A DNA stretch of 64,000 bases, from contig NZ_SAUN01000001.1 of assembly GCF_004011505.1 (NCBI RefSeq), positions 868,001 to 932,000 of the forward strand. Reading direction: 5' to 3'. The notes under the pieces are model-generated. The model was not told the origin of the DNA, searched no databases, and worked only from the letters and a program-made list of their open reading frames with translations. The position numbers and the translations under genes were made by a program. Each line of letters begins with the position of its first letter. Within the stretch, counting starts at the first letter, position 1. This document shows, in pieces, positions 47,425-55,844 of this stretch. Origin of the DNA: Nonomuraea polychroma. Its GTDB lineage: Bacteria > Actinomycetota > Actinomycetes > Streptosporangiales > Streptosporangiaceae.

Positions 47425-48326
47425 CTCTGCAGGCCAACCACGCGCTCGGCCGGTCGGTCACCGTCACGGCGGGCGACGTCGAGCTGTTCAGCTACGTCTA
47501 CCGCCCGGACACGCCGGTGCTGGAGTCGCCGAAGCCGTACCTGCACCCGATCCGCACCGTCGGCGGCGCGCTGGTGTCGCTGTTCCGGCCGCACGACCAC
47601 GTGTGGCACAAGGGCATCGCCTGGTCGCTGCCGCACGTGGGCGAGCACAACTTCTGGGGCGGGCCGACGTACGTGCACGGCAAGTCCTACGTGCAGGTCG
47701 AGAACAACGGCAGCGCCACGCACCGCGAGATGACCACGCTGACCGCCGAGGACAAGCGGGTCGAGATCGGGCACACGCTCGACTGGACCTCCCAGGCCGG
47801 CGCCCCGGTCATCGAGGAGCAGCGGTCCCTGGCCGCCACCGTGCTGGACGAGGCGACGTGGGCGCTGGTGTTCGACACGACGATGACGAACGTGTCGGGC
47901 GGCACCCTCCACTTCGGCTCCCCGACCACCAAGGGCCGCGAGAACGCCGGGTACGGCGGCCTGTTCTGGCGCGGCCCCCGGTCGTTCACCGGCGGGATCA
48001 TCCAGTCGCCGGCCGGCGCGGGCGGCGACGAGCTGCGCGGCACGCGGGCCGAGTGGTTCGGCTTCCGCGGCAGGCACGACGAGACCGGCGAGCACTCGAC
48101 GATCGTCATGGTCGACGACGCCGCCAACCCGCAGCATCCGCCGCAGTGGTTCGCCCGCAGCGAGGACTTCGCGTGCCTGTGCCCGGCGCCGTTCTTCAGC
48201 GAGGAGGTGCCGCTGCCGGACGGCGAGACGCTGCGTTTCCGGTACGCCGTCGTGATCGCCGACGGCGACCGCGGCGAGGACGGCACGGCGCTGCTGGCCA
48301 AGCAGGGACGGGCGGCGCTGGCATGA
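47421..48326 (+). CDS. PmoA/DUF6807 family protein
   Basis: A 301-residue beta-rich protein. Y-L-H-P-I-R-T, F-R-P-H-D-H-V-W-H-K-G-I-A-W, then L-F-W-R-G-P-R-S-F and W-F-A-R-S-E-D-F are typical of the family misnamed 'methane oxygenase PmoA', which in actinomycetes and Bacteroidetes accompanies sugar dehydrogenases and polysaccharide-degrading enzymes. The His-rich motif suggests a metal or sugar binding site. GTG 47421 overlaps the upstream stop. The biochemical role is not known to me. Confidence 0.82.
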   Translation: MTLQANHALGRSVTVTAGDVELFSYVYRPDTPVLESPKPYLHPIRTVGGALVSLFRPHDHVWHKGIAWSLPHVGEHNFWGGPTYVHGKSYVQVENNGSATHREMTTLTAEDKRVEIGHTLDWTSQAGAPVIEEQRSLAATVLDEATWALVFDTTMTNVSGGTLHFGSPTTKGRENAGYGGLFWRGPRSFTGGIIQSPAGAGGDELRGTRAEWFGFRGRHDETGEHSTIVMVDDAANPQHPPQWFARSEDFACLCPAPFFSEEVPLPDGETLRFRYAVVIADGDRGEDGTALLAKQGRAALA

Positions 48327-49015
48327 CATTCCCCGGCGGCACCTCGATCAGCCGGCTGACGGTCTACACGGGCGCGTGCGCCGACGGCCTGGAAGGCGGC
48401 ACGCCACACGTGCACATCGCCTCCACCGAGGCGTACGTCGTCGTCGGCGGGCGCGGCGCGTTGCAGACCCTCGATGCGGGCGGCCTCAAGGAGACCGAGC
48501 TCAGCGCCGGCTCGACCGTGTGGTTCACGCCGGGGACCATCCATCGCGCGATCAACCGGGGCGGCCTCGAAGTGCTGGTCGTCATGTCGAACGCCGGCCT
48601 GCCCGAGGCCGGCGACGCGGTCATGACGTTCCCGCCGGAGATCGTGGCCGACCCCGAGCGTTACCGCGAGGCCGCCACCCTGCCGGCCGACGGCGTGGAG
48701 GAGGCCGTCGCCCGGCGGCGGGAGCTGGCCGTGGAGGGCTTCCTGCGCCTCGCCGACGGGGGCACGGACGCGCTCCGGCGTTTCTACGACAGCGCCGTCG
48801 CCCTCGTCCGGCCCAAGGTCGCGGGCTGGCGGGAGATCTGGGAACGCACGGTCGCCCAGGAGACCCGCCGCACCGGGGAGATCCTCGACGCCCTCGCCGG
48901 CGGCGACGGCTCGCACCTGCTGCGGTCCGCGCTGATGGAGAGCCCGCCGCAGCAGCGGTGGGGCATGTGCGGCCACCTGCGCGCCCACGACGTCGCCAAC
49001 CCGATCGTCCACTGA
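48323..49015 (+). CDS. Cupin domain protein
   Basis: A 230-residue protein with an N-terminal cupin barrel (residues ~10-105): P-H-V-H-I-A-S-T-E-A-Y-V-V-V-G-G-R-G and W-F-T-P-G-T-I-H-R-A-I-N give His/Glu ligands for a metal. A helical C-terminal half (~110-230) has no family I recognise. Coupled to the PmoA-like gene by ATGA. Such cupins often act as sugar isomerases, epimerases or sensors; role inferred from the operon only. Confidence 0.8.
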   Translation: MTFPGGTSISRLTVYTGACADGLEGGTPHVHIASTEAYVVVGGRGALQTLDAGGLKETELSAGSTVWFTPGTIHRAINRGGLEVLVVMSNAGLPEAGDAVMTFPPEIVADPERYREAATLPADGVEEAVARRRELAVEGFLRLADGGTDALRRFYDSAVALVRPKVAGWREIWERTVAQETRRTGEILDALAGGDGSHLLRSALMESPPQQRWGMCGHLRAHDVANPIVH

Positions 49016-49057
49016 ACCATCCCGACCCGGACAACACCCCCCACTAGGAGCGCGGCG

Positions 49058-52000
49058 ATGCCATGTGACGCTGCCTTTGTCCGCCCGATTACCCTCTTGC
49101 GCATGATGACGGCCGCCGCCATGGTCGCCGCGCTCGCCCTGCCCGCCCTGCCCGCCAGGGCGGCGGCGCAGGGCACGACGTACTACGTCGATGCCGCCGC
49201 CGGTGACGACGCGGCCTCCGGCCTGGACGAGGCGCACGCCTGGAAGAGCCTGGACAAGGTGAACGCCACCACGTTCGCTCCAGGCGACCGCATCCTGCTG
49301 CGGGCCGGCCGGCGGTGGACCGGCCAGCTGTGGCCCAAGGGCTCCGGGGAGAGCGGCACGCCCATCACCGTCGACCGGTACGGCGAGGGCGGCAAGCCGC
49401 GTATCGACGGCGCCGGCCAGGTCGGCGACGCCGTCCGGCTGTTCAACCAGGAGCACTGGACGATCCGCAACCTGGAGGTCACCAACGAGGTCCCGGCCAC
49501 CGGCACCCCGGGGGAGAACCTGCGCGACCTGCGGGGCATCCACGTCTCCGGCGACAACAGCCAGACCCTCGACGGCTTCGTCATCGACGGCGTCAACGTG
49601 CACGACGTCACCGGCCAGGTCAACTGGATCGGCGGCAGCATCGAGAACAACGCGCCCGGCGTGCGGTTCCAGACCGGCTGGGACGGCTCGAAGAAGACAG
49701 GCGGCATCGTGTTCGACACGACCGTGGCCGACATCGACAACCCGCCGGACCGGGCGACCGTGCTCAACGACGTGGTGATCCAGAACTCGCAGATCGCCAA
49801 CACGTCGTTCGCCGGCATCGTGGTCAAGCAGTACACCGGCGACGGCAAGAACGACGCCGGCCAGACGATCGCCAAGCCCACCGGCTGGGGCACCCGGCAG
49901 AGCCCGGACGACCCCAAGTTCACGCCGCACACCAACATCGTCATCAGGAACAACTACGTCACCCAGGCCGACACGGCGTACGGGTGCAACGGCATGTACG
50001 TCACCAACGTCCGCGGCGCGCTGATCGAGCGCAACGTCGTCTACCGCACCGGCACCTCCGGGATCGAGACGTACTACGCCGACGACGTGACGTTCCAGTT
50101 CAACGAGGTGTACGAGACGCAGCAGAAGGCCGGCGGCGCTGACTCCAACGGCATCGACCCGGACAAGGGCACCACGCGGCAGGTCGTCCAGTACAACTAC
50201 CTGCACGGCAACGGCGACGGCGTGCTGCTGTGCCAGTTCGCCTTCGGGGACGCGATCGTCAGGAACAACGTGATCGCCGGCAACTCCCGCTACCAGATCT
50301 ACCTGCACTCGGACCGCGCCGCCACCGCGCAGATCTACAACAACACGATTTACAACGACAGATCCGCGTACCTCATCTACGGCTACGGCAGCTACCTCGA
50401 AGCCCGCTACGCCATCACCAACAACGTCCTGTACTCGACCCGGGCCGCGGCGACGCTGACGACCAGCCCGACCATCACCTACAGCCACAACCTCTACGGC
50501 GGCGCCGCCCTGGCGGTCCCGGCCGGCGACAAGGACGCGGTGGTCGCGGCCCCGAAGTTCGCCGCCGCCCCGCTCGACGGCCCCTACGGCACGCCGGAGA
50601 CCGGGCCCCGCCTGGAGACCGCGCACGGCCTGCGCGTCACCTCCGGCTCGGCGGCCATCGACACGGGCGCCGAGATCGCCGGCAACGGCGGCCGCGACTA
50701 TGCCGGCGCCACCCTCTACAACGGCGGCCCGGACGTGGGCGCCTTCGAGTACACCACCGCCGAAGGCGCGACCGCCGAGGCCGTCATCGGCACCGTACGC
50801 ACCCCGTCCGGCGCCCCGATCAGCGGCGCGAGCGTGACAGCGACATCGGCCGGGGCCGGCGTGACGGCCACCACCGGCGCCGACGGCAGGTTCACGCTGG
50901 CGAACATCCCGTTCGCCGACGGCGTCGAGGTCACCGCCACCAGGAACGGCTACCAGAGCGTCACCAAGACGGTGCACGTGCGCTTCGGCAACACCACCAC
51001 CGTGCACCTCACGATGGCCTCGACCAGCGTGGTCGGGACGATCACCGGCCGGGTGCTGGACCAGGCCGCCCAGCCGCTGCCCGGCGCGAGCGTCACCGTC
51101 AAGGACGGCGACCAGACGCTCGCCACCGCCGCCAGCGGCGCCGACGGCGCCTTCACACTGGAGAACGTGCCGGTGGGGGAGGGGTACACGGTCCGCGCCG
51201 ACGCCGGCGGGTACGTGGCGGCGACCCGGTCCGGGGTGCGCGTGGAGGCCGCCACGGCGACCGACGCCGGCGCGTTCCTCCTGGTCCGCCCGATCCCGTC
51301 CTACGTGGCCGTGCACGACTTCAACGACCTGCCGGCCGGGCCGCTGGCCAGCGGCGACGGCCTCACGGTGAGCGCCGCCGGCGGAAGCGTCGAGGTCACG
51401 GCCGACAGGAACGTCCGGCTCACGCGCACCGCCAACAGCGGCAGCACGAGCGTGTCCAGGACGTTCGCGCTCAAGGGCATCGTGACCGTCGAGGCGAACG
51501 TCATGAGCCGGCAGGCCTACACCTCCGGCAACCACTGGTGGGCCGTCCCCTACATCAGGAACGCCGCCGGGCAGAACGCCGTCAGCGTGGCCTTCACCAA
51601 GAACACGATCGTCGCCTACGCGGGCGCCACGACCAGGACGGTCGGCACGTACGAGCCGGGCCGCCGGTACCACGTCGCCGCGGTGATCGACACCGTCAAC
51701 CAGCGCTTCGACCTGCTGCTCGACGGCCGCCGCGTGCTGGAGGGCGCCGCGTTCCGCAACCCGATGGACACCGTCGCGCAGATCGACTACTACGCCAACA
51801 GCACCAACTACGGCGACATCGACATCGACGACATCCGGGTCTCCCAAGGCGTGGGGCTCGCCCGCTCCGACACCGCGCTGCTCAGCGTCGAGACCAGCCA
51901 GGGCGCGCCCGACGACGACCTGGTGCTCGAGGTGCCGGCGCCGGTCGGCGAGGTCGACGTGACCGCCGTGGCCCGCAGCCCGTTCGCCAGGTCGGTCGCC

Positions 52001-53020
52001 ATCGACGGGGAGCGCACCGACGGCGCGCAGGCCGCGCGGCGCATCACGCTCGGCGACACCGGCGCGGACGTGCGCATCGTGGTCACCGCCGAGGACGGCA
52101 CGGAAGGCGCCCACACGCTGCGGATCAAGCGGCGCTCGCCGGCCCAGGACACCACGCTGTCCGCCCTCGTCCCGGACGCGGGCACGCTCGACCCGGCCTT
52201 CGAACCGGACGTGCACGCGTACGAGCTGGCCATCCCGGGGGACCGCGTCGCCTTCACCCCGACCGCGCTGAACCCTCGCTCGGCCATCACGGTCCAGGAC
52301 CATGCGGTCACCAGCGGGACCAAGTCGCCGGCGATCACCGTTCCCGCCGAGATCACCATCAAGGTGGTCTCGGAGGACGGCACGGCGGACACGACGTACA
52401 AGGTCACGGTCACCGGGCCGGGGCTGCCCCAGGACGGCGCCACCGCACCACCCGCCCGCGCCGCGCTGTCCACCACGAGCGGCTGGCAGCACGGCCTCCA
52501 CGACGGCACGTTCGACGTGACCATGAACCTCTGGTACGGCGTCAACGGCAGCGTCTTCATCCTCTACGAGAACGGCAAGGAGATCGCCAGGCGCGACCTG
52601 ACCCCGAAGACCCCGTCCGCCCAGAAGGCCACGGTCGCGATCACCGGCAGGAAGAACGGCACGTACCTCTACACCGGCGAGCTGCTCAACCAGGCCGGCC
52701 GCACCGCCACCACGCAGGTGAAGGCGGAGGTGACCGACGCCGATCCCGGTGAGCCCGTGCTCAGCTCCGACAACTGGGACGGCGACGGCGACTACACGAT
52801 CCGCATGAACATGTGGTGGGGCACGAACGCGACCACCTACCGGCTCTACGAGGACGGCGTGCTCGTCGACATCCAGCGGCTCGACGCCGCCACGCCGGCC
52901 GCGCAGAGCGCCGCCACCGTGCTGGCGGACCGGCCGGCCGGCACCCACACGTACGTGGCGGAGCTGGAGAACGCAGCCGGCGTGACCACGAGCAAGCCGC
53001 TGACTCTGGTGACAGAATGA
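49058..53020 (+). CDS. Giant secreted multidomain beta-helix protein
   Basis: A 1320-residue exported protein. The signal peptide covers ~1-37 (ending ARAAAQ). A right-handed parallel beta-helix (~40-565) opens T-Y-Y-V-D-A-A-A-G-D-D and repeats N-N-x-I/V turns, as in polysaccharide lyases and DUF1565-like proteins. Two carboxypeptidase-regulatory-like domains (~570-655 and ~660-745), a LamG-like domain (~750-930), cadherin-like sandwiches (~935-1125) and two C-terminal repeats (~1135-1320) follow. In the repeats the shared pattern is M-N-[LM]-W-[YW]-G-x-N, with Y-[EL]-[NY]-E/D-G. AGGAG precedes the ATG. It probably degrades or binds an extracellular polysaccharide whose product the operon enzymes process. 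Confidence 0.85.
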   Translation: MPCDAAFVRPITLLRMMTAAAMVAALALPALPARAAAQGTTYYVDAAAGDDAASGLDEAHAWKSLDKVNATTFAPGDRILLRAGRRWTGQLWPKGSGESGTPITVDRYGEGGKPRIDGAGQVGDAVRLFNQEHWTIRNLEVTNEVPATGTPGENLRDLRGIHVSGDNSQTLDGFVIDGVNVHDVTGQVNWIGGSIENNAPGVRFQTGWDGSKKTGGIVFDTTVADIDNPPDRATVLNDVVIQNSQIANTSFAGIVVKQYTGDGKNDAGQTIAKPTGWGTRQSPDDPKFTPHTNIVIRNNYVTQADTAYGCNGMYVTNVRGALIERNVVYRTGTSGIETYYADDVTFQFNEVYETQQKAGGADSNGIDPDKGTTRQVVQYNYLHGNGDGVLLCQFAFGDAIVRNNVIAGNSRYQIYLHSDRAATAQIYNNTIYNDRSAYLIYGYGSYLEARYAITNNVLYSTRAAATLTTSPTITYSHNLYGGAALAVPAGDKDAVVAAPKFAAAPLDGPYGTPETGPRLETAHGLRVTSGSAAIDTGAEIAGNGGRDYAGATLYNGGPDVGAFEYTTAEGATAEAVIGTVRTPSGAPISGASVTATSAGAGVTATTGADGRFTLANIPFADGVEVTATRNGYQSVTKTVHVRFGNTTTVHLTMASTSVVGTITGRVLDQAAQPLPGASVTVKDGDQTLATAASGADGAFTLENVPVGEGYTVRADAGGYVAATRSGVRVEAATATDAGAFLLVRPIPSYVAVHDFNDLPAGPLASGDGLTVSAAGGSVEVTADRNVRLTRTANSGSTSVSRTFALKGIVTVEANVMSRQAYTSGNHWWAVPYIRNAAGQNAVSVAFTKNTIVAYAGATTRTVGTYEPGRRYHVAAVIDTVNQRFDLLLDGRRVLEGAAFRNPMDTVAQIDYYANSTNYGDIDIDDIRVSQGVGLARSDTALLSVETSQGAPDDDLVLEVPAPVGEVDVTAVARSPFARSVAIDGERTDGAQAARRITLGDTGADVRIVVTAEDGTEGAHTLRIKRRSPAQDTTLSALVPDAGTLDPAFEPDVHAYELAIPGDRVAFTPTALNPRSAITVQDHAVTSGTKSPAITVPAEITIKVVSEDGTADTTYKVTVTGPGLPQDGATAPPARAALSTTSGWQHGLHDGTFDVTMNLWYGVNGSVFILYENGKEIARRDLTPKTPSAQKATVAITGRKNGTYLYTGELLNQAGRTATTQVKAEVTDADPGEPVLSSDNWDGDGDYTIRMNMWWGTNATTYRLYEDGVLVDIQRLDAATPAAQSAATVLADRPAGTHTYVAELENAAGVTTSKPLTLVTE

Positions 53021-54099
53021 CCGGTATGGACGACGGGTCGCAGACCCTGTCCTCCTCGCCGACCCTGCATGACGTGGCGAGGGAGGCAGGCGTCTCCATC
53101 GCCACGGCGTCGCGCGCGCTCAACGGCAGCGCGCGCAACGTCAGGTCGGAGAACGCCACCCGGGTCCGGGCGGCGGCGGCCAAGCTGGGCTACGAGCCAC
53201 ACCTGTCGGCGCAGGCCATCGCCAAGGGCTCGACCAGGACGGTGGCGCTGGTGGTCCGTGACGTGGCCGACCCCTACTTCTCCTCCATCGCCGCCGGTGT
53301 CGGTCAGGCGGCGGAGTCCGCCCAGCTCATCGTCACCATGGCGGTGGCGGACGGGTCGCCGGAACGGGAGCTGGAGATCGTCAAGACCCTGCGCGGGCAG
53401 CGGCCCCGCGTCATCATCGTCGCGGGCAGCCGCGTCGAGGGCGCCGGCACGCGGGACGCACTCGTGGACGAACTGCAGGAATACCGCACGGCCGGCGGCC
53501 GGGTCGTCATGATCAGCCAGCGGGACCTGCCGTTCAGCACCGTCGCCATCGACAACCACGGCGGCGCCGAACGGCTCGCCCGCGCCCTGCTCGGCCTCGG
53601 CTACCGGCGCTTCGCCGTCTTCCACGCGCCGGCCGAGATCCGCACGTCCAGCGACCGCCACGCCGGCTTCGTGGCCGCGCTGCGGTCGGCCGGGGTCCCC
53701 GAACCGCTCGCGATCGAGACCGGCTTCACCAGGGCGGGCGGCTACGGCGCCGCCCGCCGGCTGGTCGAGCAGGGGATCGAGGGCGTGGAGGCGGTGTTCG
53801 CGGTCAACGACGTGATGGCCATCGGCGCCATGACGGCCTTCCGCGACGCCGGGGTGGTGCCCGGGGTGGACATCGGGGTGGCGGGCTTCGACGACATCGG
53901 CTCGGCGGTGGACGTGGTGCCGGCGCTGACGTCCGTGGCGGTGCCGCTCCAGGAAGCGGGCCTGGCCGCGATGCGGCTCGCGCTCTCCGACGACACCGGC
54001 GATGTCCGCCTCCCGGCCGACGTCGTCCTCCGCGAGAGCACCCCGCGCCGCGCGCCGGCCGGAAAACGGCAGGCGCGCCGGCCCCGCCCCGGGGCATGA
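53017..54099 (+). CDS. LacI family transcriptional regulator (second)
   Basis: A 360-residue LacI-type repressor with helix-turn-helix T-L-H-D-V-A-R-E-A-G-V-S-I-A-T-A-S-R-A-L-N-G near residues 16-37, then a sugar-binding-like domain (V-A-L-V-V-R-D-V-A-D-P-Y-F, A-I-D-N-H-G-G-A, F-A-V-N-D-V-M-A-I-G, V-A-G-F-D-D). ATG 53017 overlaps the beta-helix stop; ATG 53026 is an alternative. As the last gene of the operon it probably autoregulates it. It is related to the LacI protein at 44617, so two similar repressors bracket the cluster. Confidence 0.9.
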   Translation: MTGMDDGSQTLSSSPTLHDVAREAGVSIATASRALNGSARNVRSENATRVRAAAAKLGYEPHLSAQAIAKGSTRTVALVVRDVADPYFSSIAAGVGQAAESAQLIVTMAVADGSPERELEIVKTLRGQRPRVIIVAGSRVEGAGTRDALVDELQEYRTAGGRVVMISQRDLPFSTVAIDNHGGAERLARALLGLGYRRFAVFHAPAEIRTSSDRHAGFVAALRSAGVPEPLAIETGFTRAGGYGAARRLVEQGIEGVEAVFAVNDVMAIGAMTAFRDAGVVPGVDIGVAGFDDIGSAVDVVPALTSVAVPLQEAGLAAMRLALSDDTGDVRLPADVVLRESTPRRAPAGKRQARRPRPGA

Positions 54100-54108
54100 T
54101 CAGGAGCC

Positions 54109-54822
54109 ATGGGCTATGACGAGCTGATCCACGAGGCGCTGACGACCCCCTTCGAGGGCTGGGACTTCGGCGTGCTCCGCGGCCGCGTCACCGACGACGG
54201 CACGCTGCCCTGGGACTACGAGCAACTGGTCCGCGACCGGTTGCCGAAGGCGTCGGCGCTGCTCGACCTAGGCACCGGAGGCGGCGAGCTCCTGGCGTCC
54301 CTCGCCCCGCTCCCGCCCCGCACCGTGGCCACCGAAGGCCATGCGCCGAACATCCCGGTGGCGCGCCGCCGCCTGGAGCCGCTCGGCGTCGAGGTGACGG
54401 AGACCACCGGGATGTTCCCCGACGGCTCGTTCGACCTCATCATCAACCGCCACGAGGCGTACGACCCGAGCGAGATCCACCGCCTCCTGGCCGACGGCGG
54501 CACGTTCGTCACCCAGCAGGTCTCCGGCCGAGACCTGGAAGAGATCAACGAGACGCTGGGCGCCCCGCCGCACCGGAACCGCGGCTGGGATCTTGCCGCC
54601 GCGACCGCCGGTCTGGACGTCACCTGGAGCCAGGAGGCGCGCTTCACCACCACATTCCACGACATCGGCGCGCTCGTCCTGTTCCTGCGCGTCATCCCGT
54701 GGCAGATCCCGGACTTCGACGCGACCGGCTACGACGCCCGGCTCCGCGTCCTGCACGAGGCCATGGAACGCGGCCACCCCCTGAAGGCGACCGCCCACCG
54801 CTTCGCCGTCCTGGCCCACTGA
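54109..54822 (+). CDS. SAM-dependent methyltransferase
   Basis: A 237-residue class I methyltransferase. Motif I is LLDLGTGGGELLASL (residues ~51-65) with a downstream acidic E-G-H-A-P-N-I and the F-D-L-I-I-N-R-H-E-A-Y motif IV-like segment. It begins nine bases after the LacI stop and may be the last gene of that operon. Standalone proteins of this type are common; the acceptor is unknown. Confidence 0.8.
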   Translation: MGYDELIHEALTTPFEGWDFGVLRGRVTDDGTLPWDYEQLVRDRLPKASALLDLGTGGGELLASLAPLPPRTVATEGHAPNIPVARRRLEPLGVEVTETTGMFPDGSFDLIINRHEAYDPSEIHRLLADGGTFVTQQVSGRDLEEINETLGAPPHRNRGWDLAAATAGLDVTWSQEARFTTTFHDIGALVLFLRVIPWQIPDFDATGYDARLRVLHEAMERGHPLKATAHRFAVLAH

Positions 54823-55565
54823 TCTTGAGCCGAGCGCCATGCCCCTTCGCCAACTTCTGACTAGATGCCCTTGCGGTGCCTGACCCCACTTGTCACGAAG
54901 GACGCGAGTGCTCGGATACATGGTCGACCTCCGCAGACCCGGCCACCGACTGGTGGGGGATTCTTGTACCGAGGGGAAAGAGATTCGACTCCCGCGTTGG
55001 GGTTTTGTCGCCCGCTCTCCGATCGGAACCGGTGGCCGGTGCCCCCAAAGGATGGCAGGGTACGAACTGTTGCTGGCGCTCGCTATGCGGCGTCACTCGC
55101 TCGCCGGTCTGAAGGCCAGGGCCTGACCCGATTGATCTGGGACGGCCGGAGTGACCAGACCCAGCCACCACCGAGAGGGAGGTGACCCTGGTGGCTACGT
55201 TGGACACACGTCAGCAGATCCACTCCGCCGTGCTTCCTCAGCGGCGGACCCTGGAATCCGCGTCAGCAGACACCCCTGGAGCAGGGACGAAACGGGGCGC
55301 GGACGCCTTCGGGCAGCAGAGTGCCCAACATGGTCGAGGGGAGACCCGCCACGCCTCACCTGACGCGGCGGGCGTCACCCGCGCGAGCGGCGTACGCGGT
55401 CGTGAGACCGCACCCCGTGCCGTCCCGCGTGCTTCTGGCCGCGGGGTGGCACCGCATACCTTGACGCCGGTTCGCCCGGACGGCGAGACGGCTTTCCCTA
55501 ACCCGCTACGCGGGAGTCCGTTTCCTCTCCGGCCTGAATGCCGGAGTATCCACGGAGGAATTCCG
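54823..55565 (+). ncRNA. Hairpin-rich stretch, candidate structured leader RNA
   Basis: About 740 bases with many short GC hairpins and codon use unlike real genes here. Seen: AGCCACCA (55163-55170) with TGGTGGCT (55189-55196); a UUCG tetraloop, GCC-TTCG-GGC (55305-55314); a GNRA-type loop, CGGTC-GTGA-GACCG (55397-55410); CACCCCG (55411-55417) with CGGGGTG (55442-55448); CCCGC-TAC-GCGGG (55502-55514); CTCCGGC with GCCGGAG (55527-55546). GGGTGGCACCGC (55444-55455) resembles the core T-box sequence. The frame is open from 55182 into the next gene, so an N-terminal extension cannot be fully excluded. Limits and function are not established. Confidence 0.4.
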
Positions 55566-55754
55566 ATGACTCAAGGCGCCGGCCGCGTCGCGGCCAAGCG
55601 GATCAACGACCACGTCGAGCTTGTCCACGTCGACAACCCCGACGTCGTGTTCGAGGTCCCCCGGCACGACTGGGAGGCGTTCACCACGGCGGTCAAGTCG
55701 GGCGCGTTCGATCTCAGGACGCTGGAGCGCGAAGCCGAGGAGAACGTGGCCTGA
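55566..55754 (+). CDS. 62-residue protein with DUF397-like C-terminal motif
   Basis: ATG 55566 follows a very strong ribosome-binding site (GGAGGAA, 55554-55560). The peptide is acidic, with V-E-L-V-H-V-D-N-P-D-V-V-F-E-V-P and R-H-D-W-E-A-F-T-T-A-V-K-S-G-A-F-D. The last motif recalls the W-x-A-F-x-x-x-V-K-x-G-E/A-F-D end of DUF397 proteins, small partners of XRE-type regulators in actinomycetes. No XRE gene is adjacent. It is preceded by an unusually long structured stretch and followed by a strong terminator, so it forms a one-gene unit with an elaborate leader. Confidence 0.65.
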   Translation: MTQGAGRVAAKRINDHVELVHVDNPDVVFEVPRHDWEAFTTAVKSGAFDLRTLEREAEENVA

Positions 55755-55779
55755 CCACTTTTCCCAGCCGCACAAGGGG

Positions 55780-55811
55780 GGCGCCCGCTCTCGCGCAGGA
55801 GAGCGGGCGCC
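55780..55811. terminator. Strong terminator hairpin
   Basis: GGCGCCCGCTCTC (55780-55792) pairs perfectly with GAGAGCGGGCGCC (55799-55811), six-base loop. It serves the plus-strand gene ending at 55754 and probably also the minus-strand gene ending at 55845. Confidence 0.75.
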
Positions 55812-55844
55812 GCCATGCGAAAGCCCTGGACAGGTGACAGGGGG

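Noticed and set aside
47687..52948. A 1753-codon open frame on the minus strand
   Set aside because: It lies antisense to the PmoA-like, cupin and beta-helix genes, which have clear motifs and coupled starts. Its composition (Val, Arg, Gly, Asp, His) is the usual shadow of G+C-rich third positions.
54965..55010. A tRNA-like T-arm (ATTCGACTCCC)
   Set aside because: No matching acceptor, D-arm or anticodon arm at the right distances, and the stem does not pair.
55444..55455. A T-box riboswitch
   Set aside because: GGGTGGCACCGC fits the core T-box sequence, but I could not find a Stem I with specifier loop, and the downstream gene is not amino-acid related. It is kept only as a hint within the structured region.
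55182..55565. A 128-codon N-terminal extension of the 62-residue protein
   Set aside because: The frame is open and a GTG with a ribosome-binding site exists at 55191, but codon use is unlike neighbouring genes, the region is full of hairpins, and ATG 55566 has a far better ribosome-binding site. It cannot be wholly excluded.
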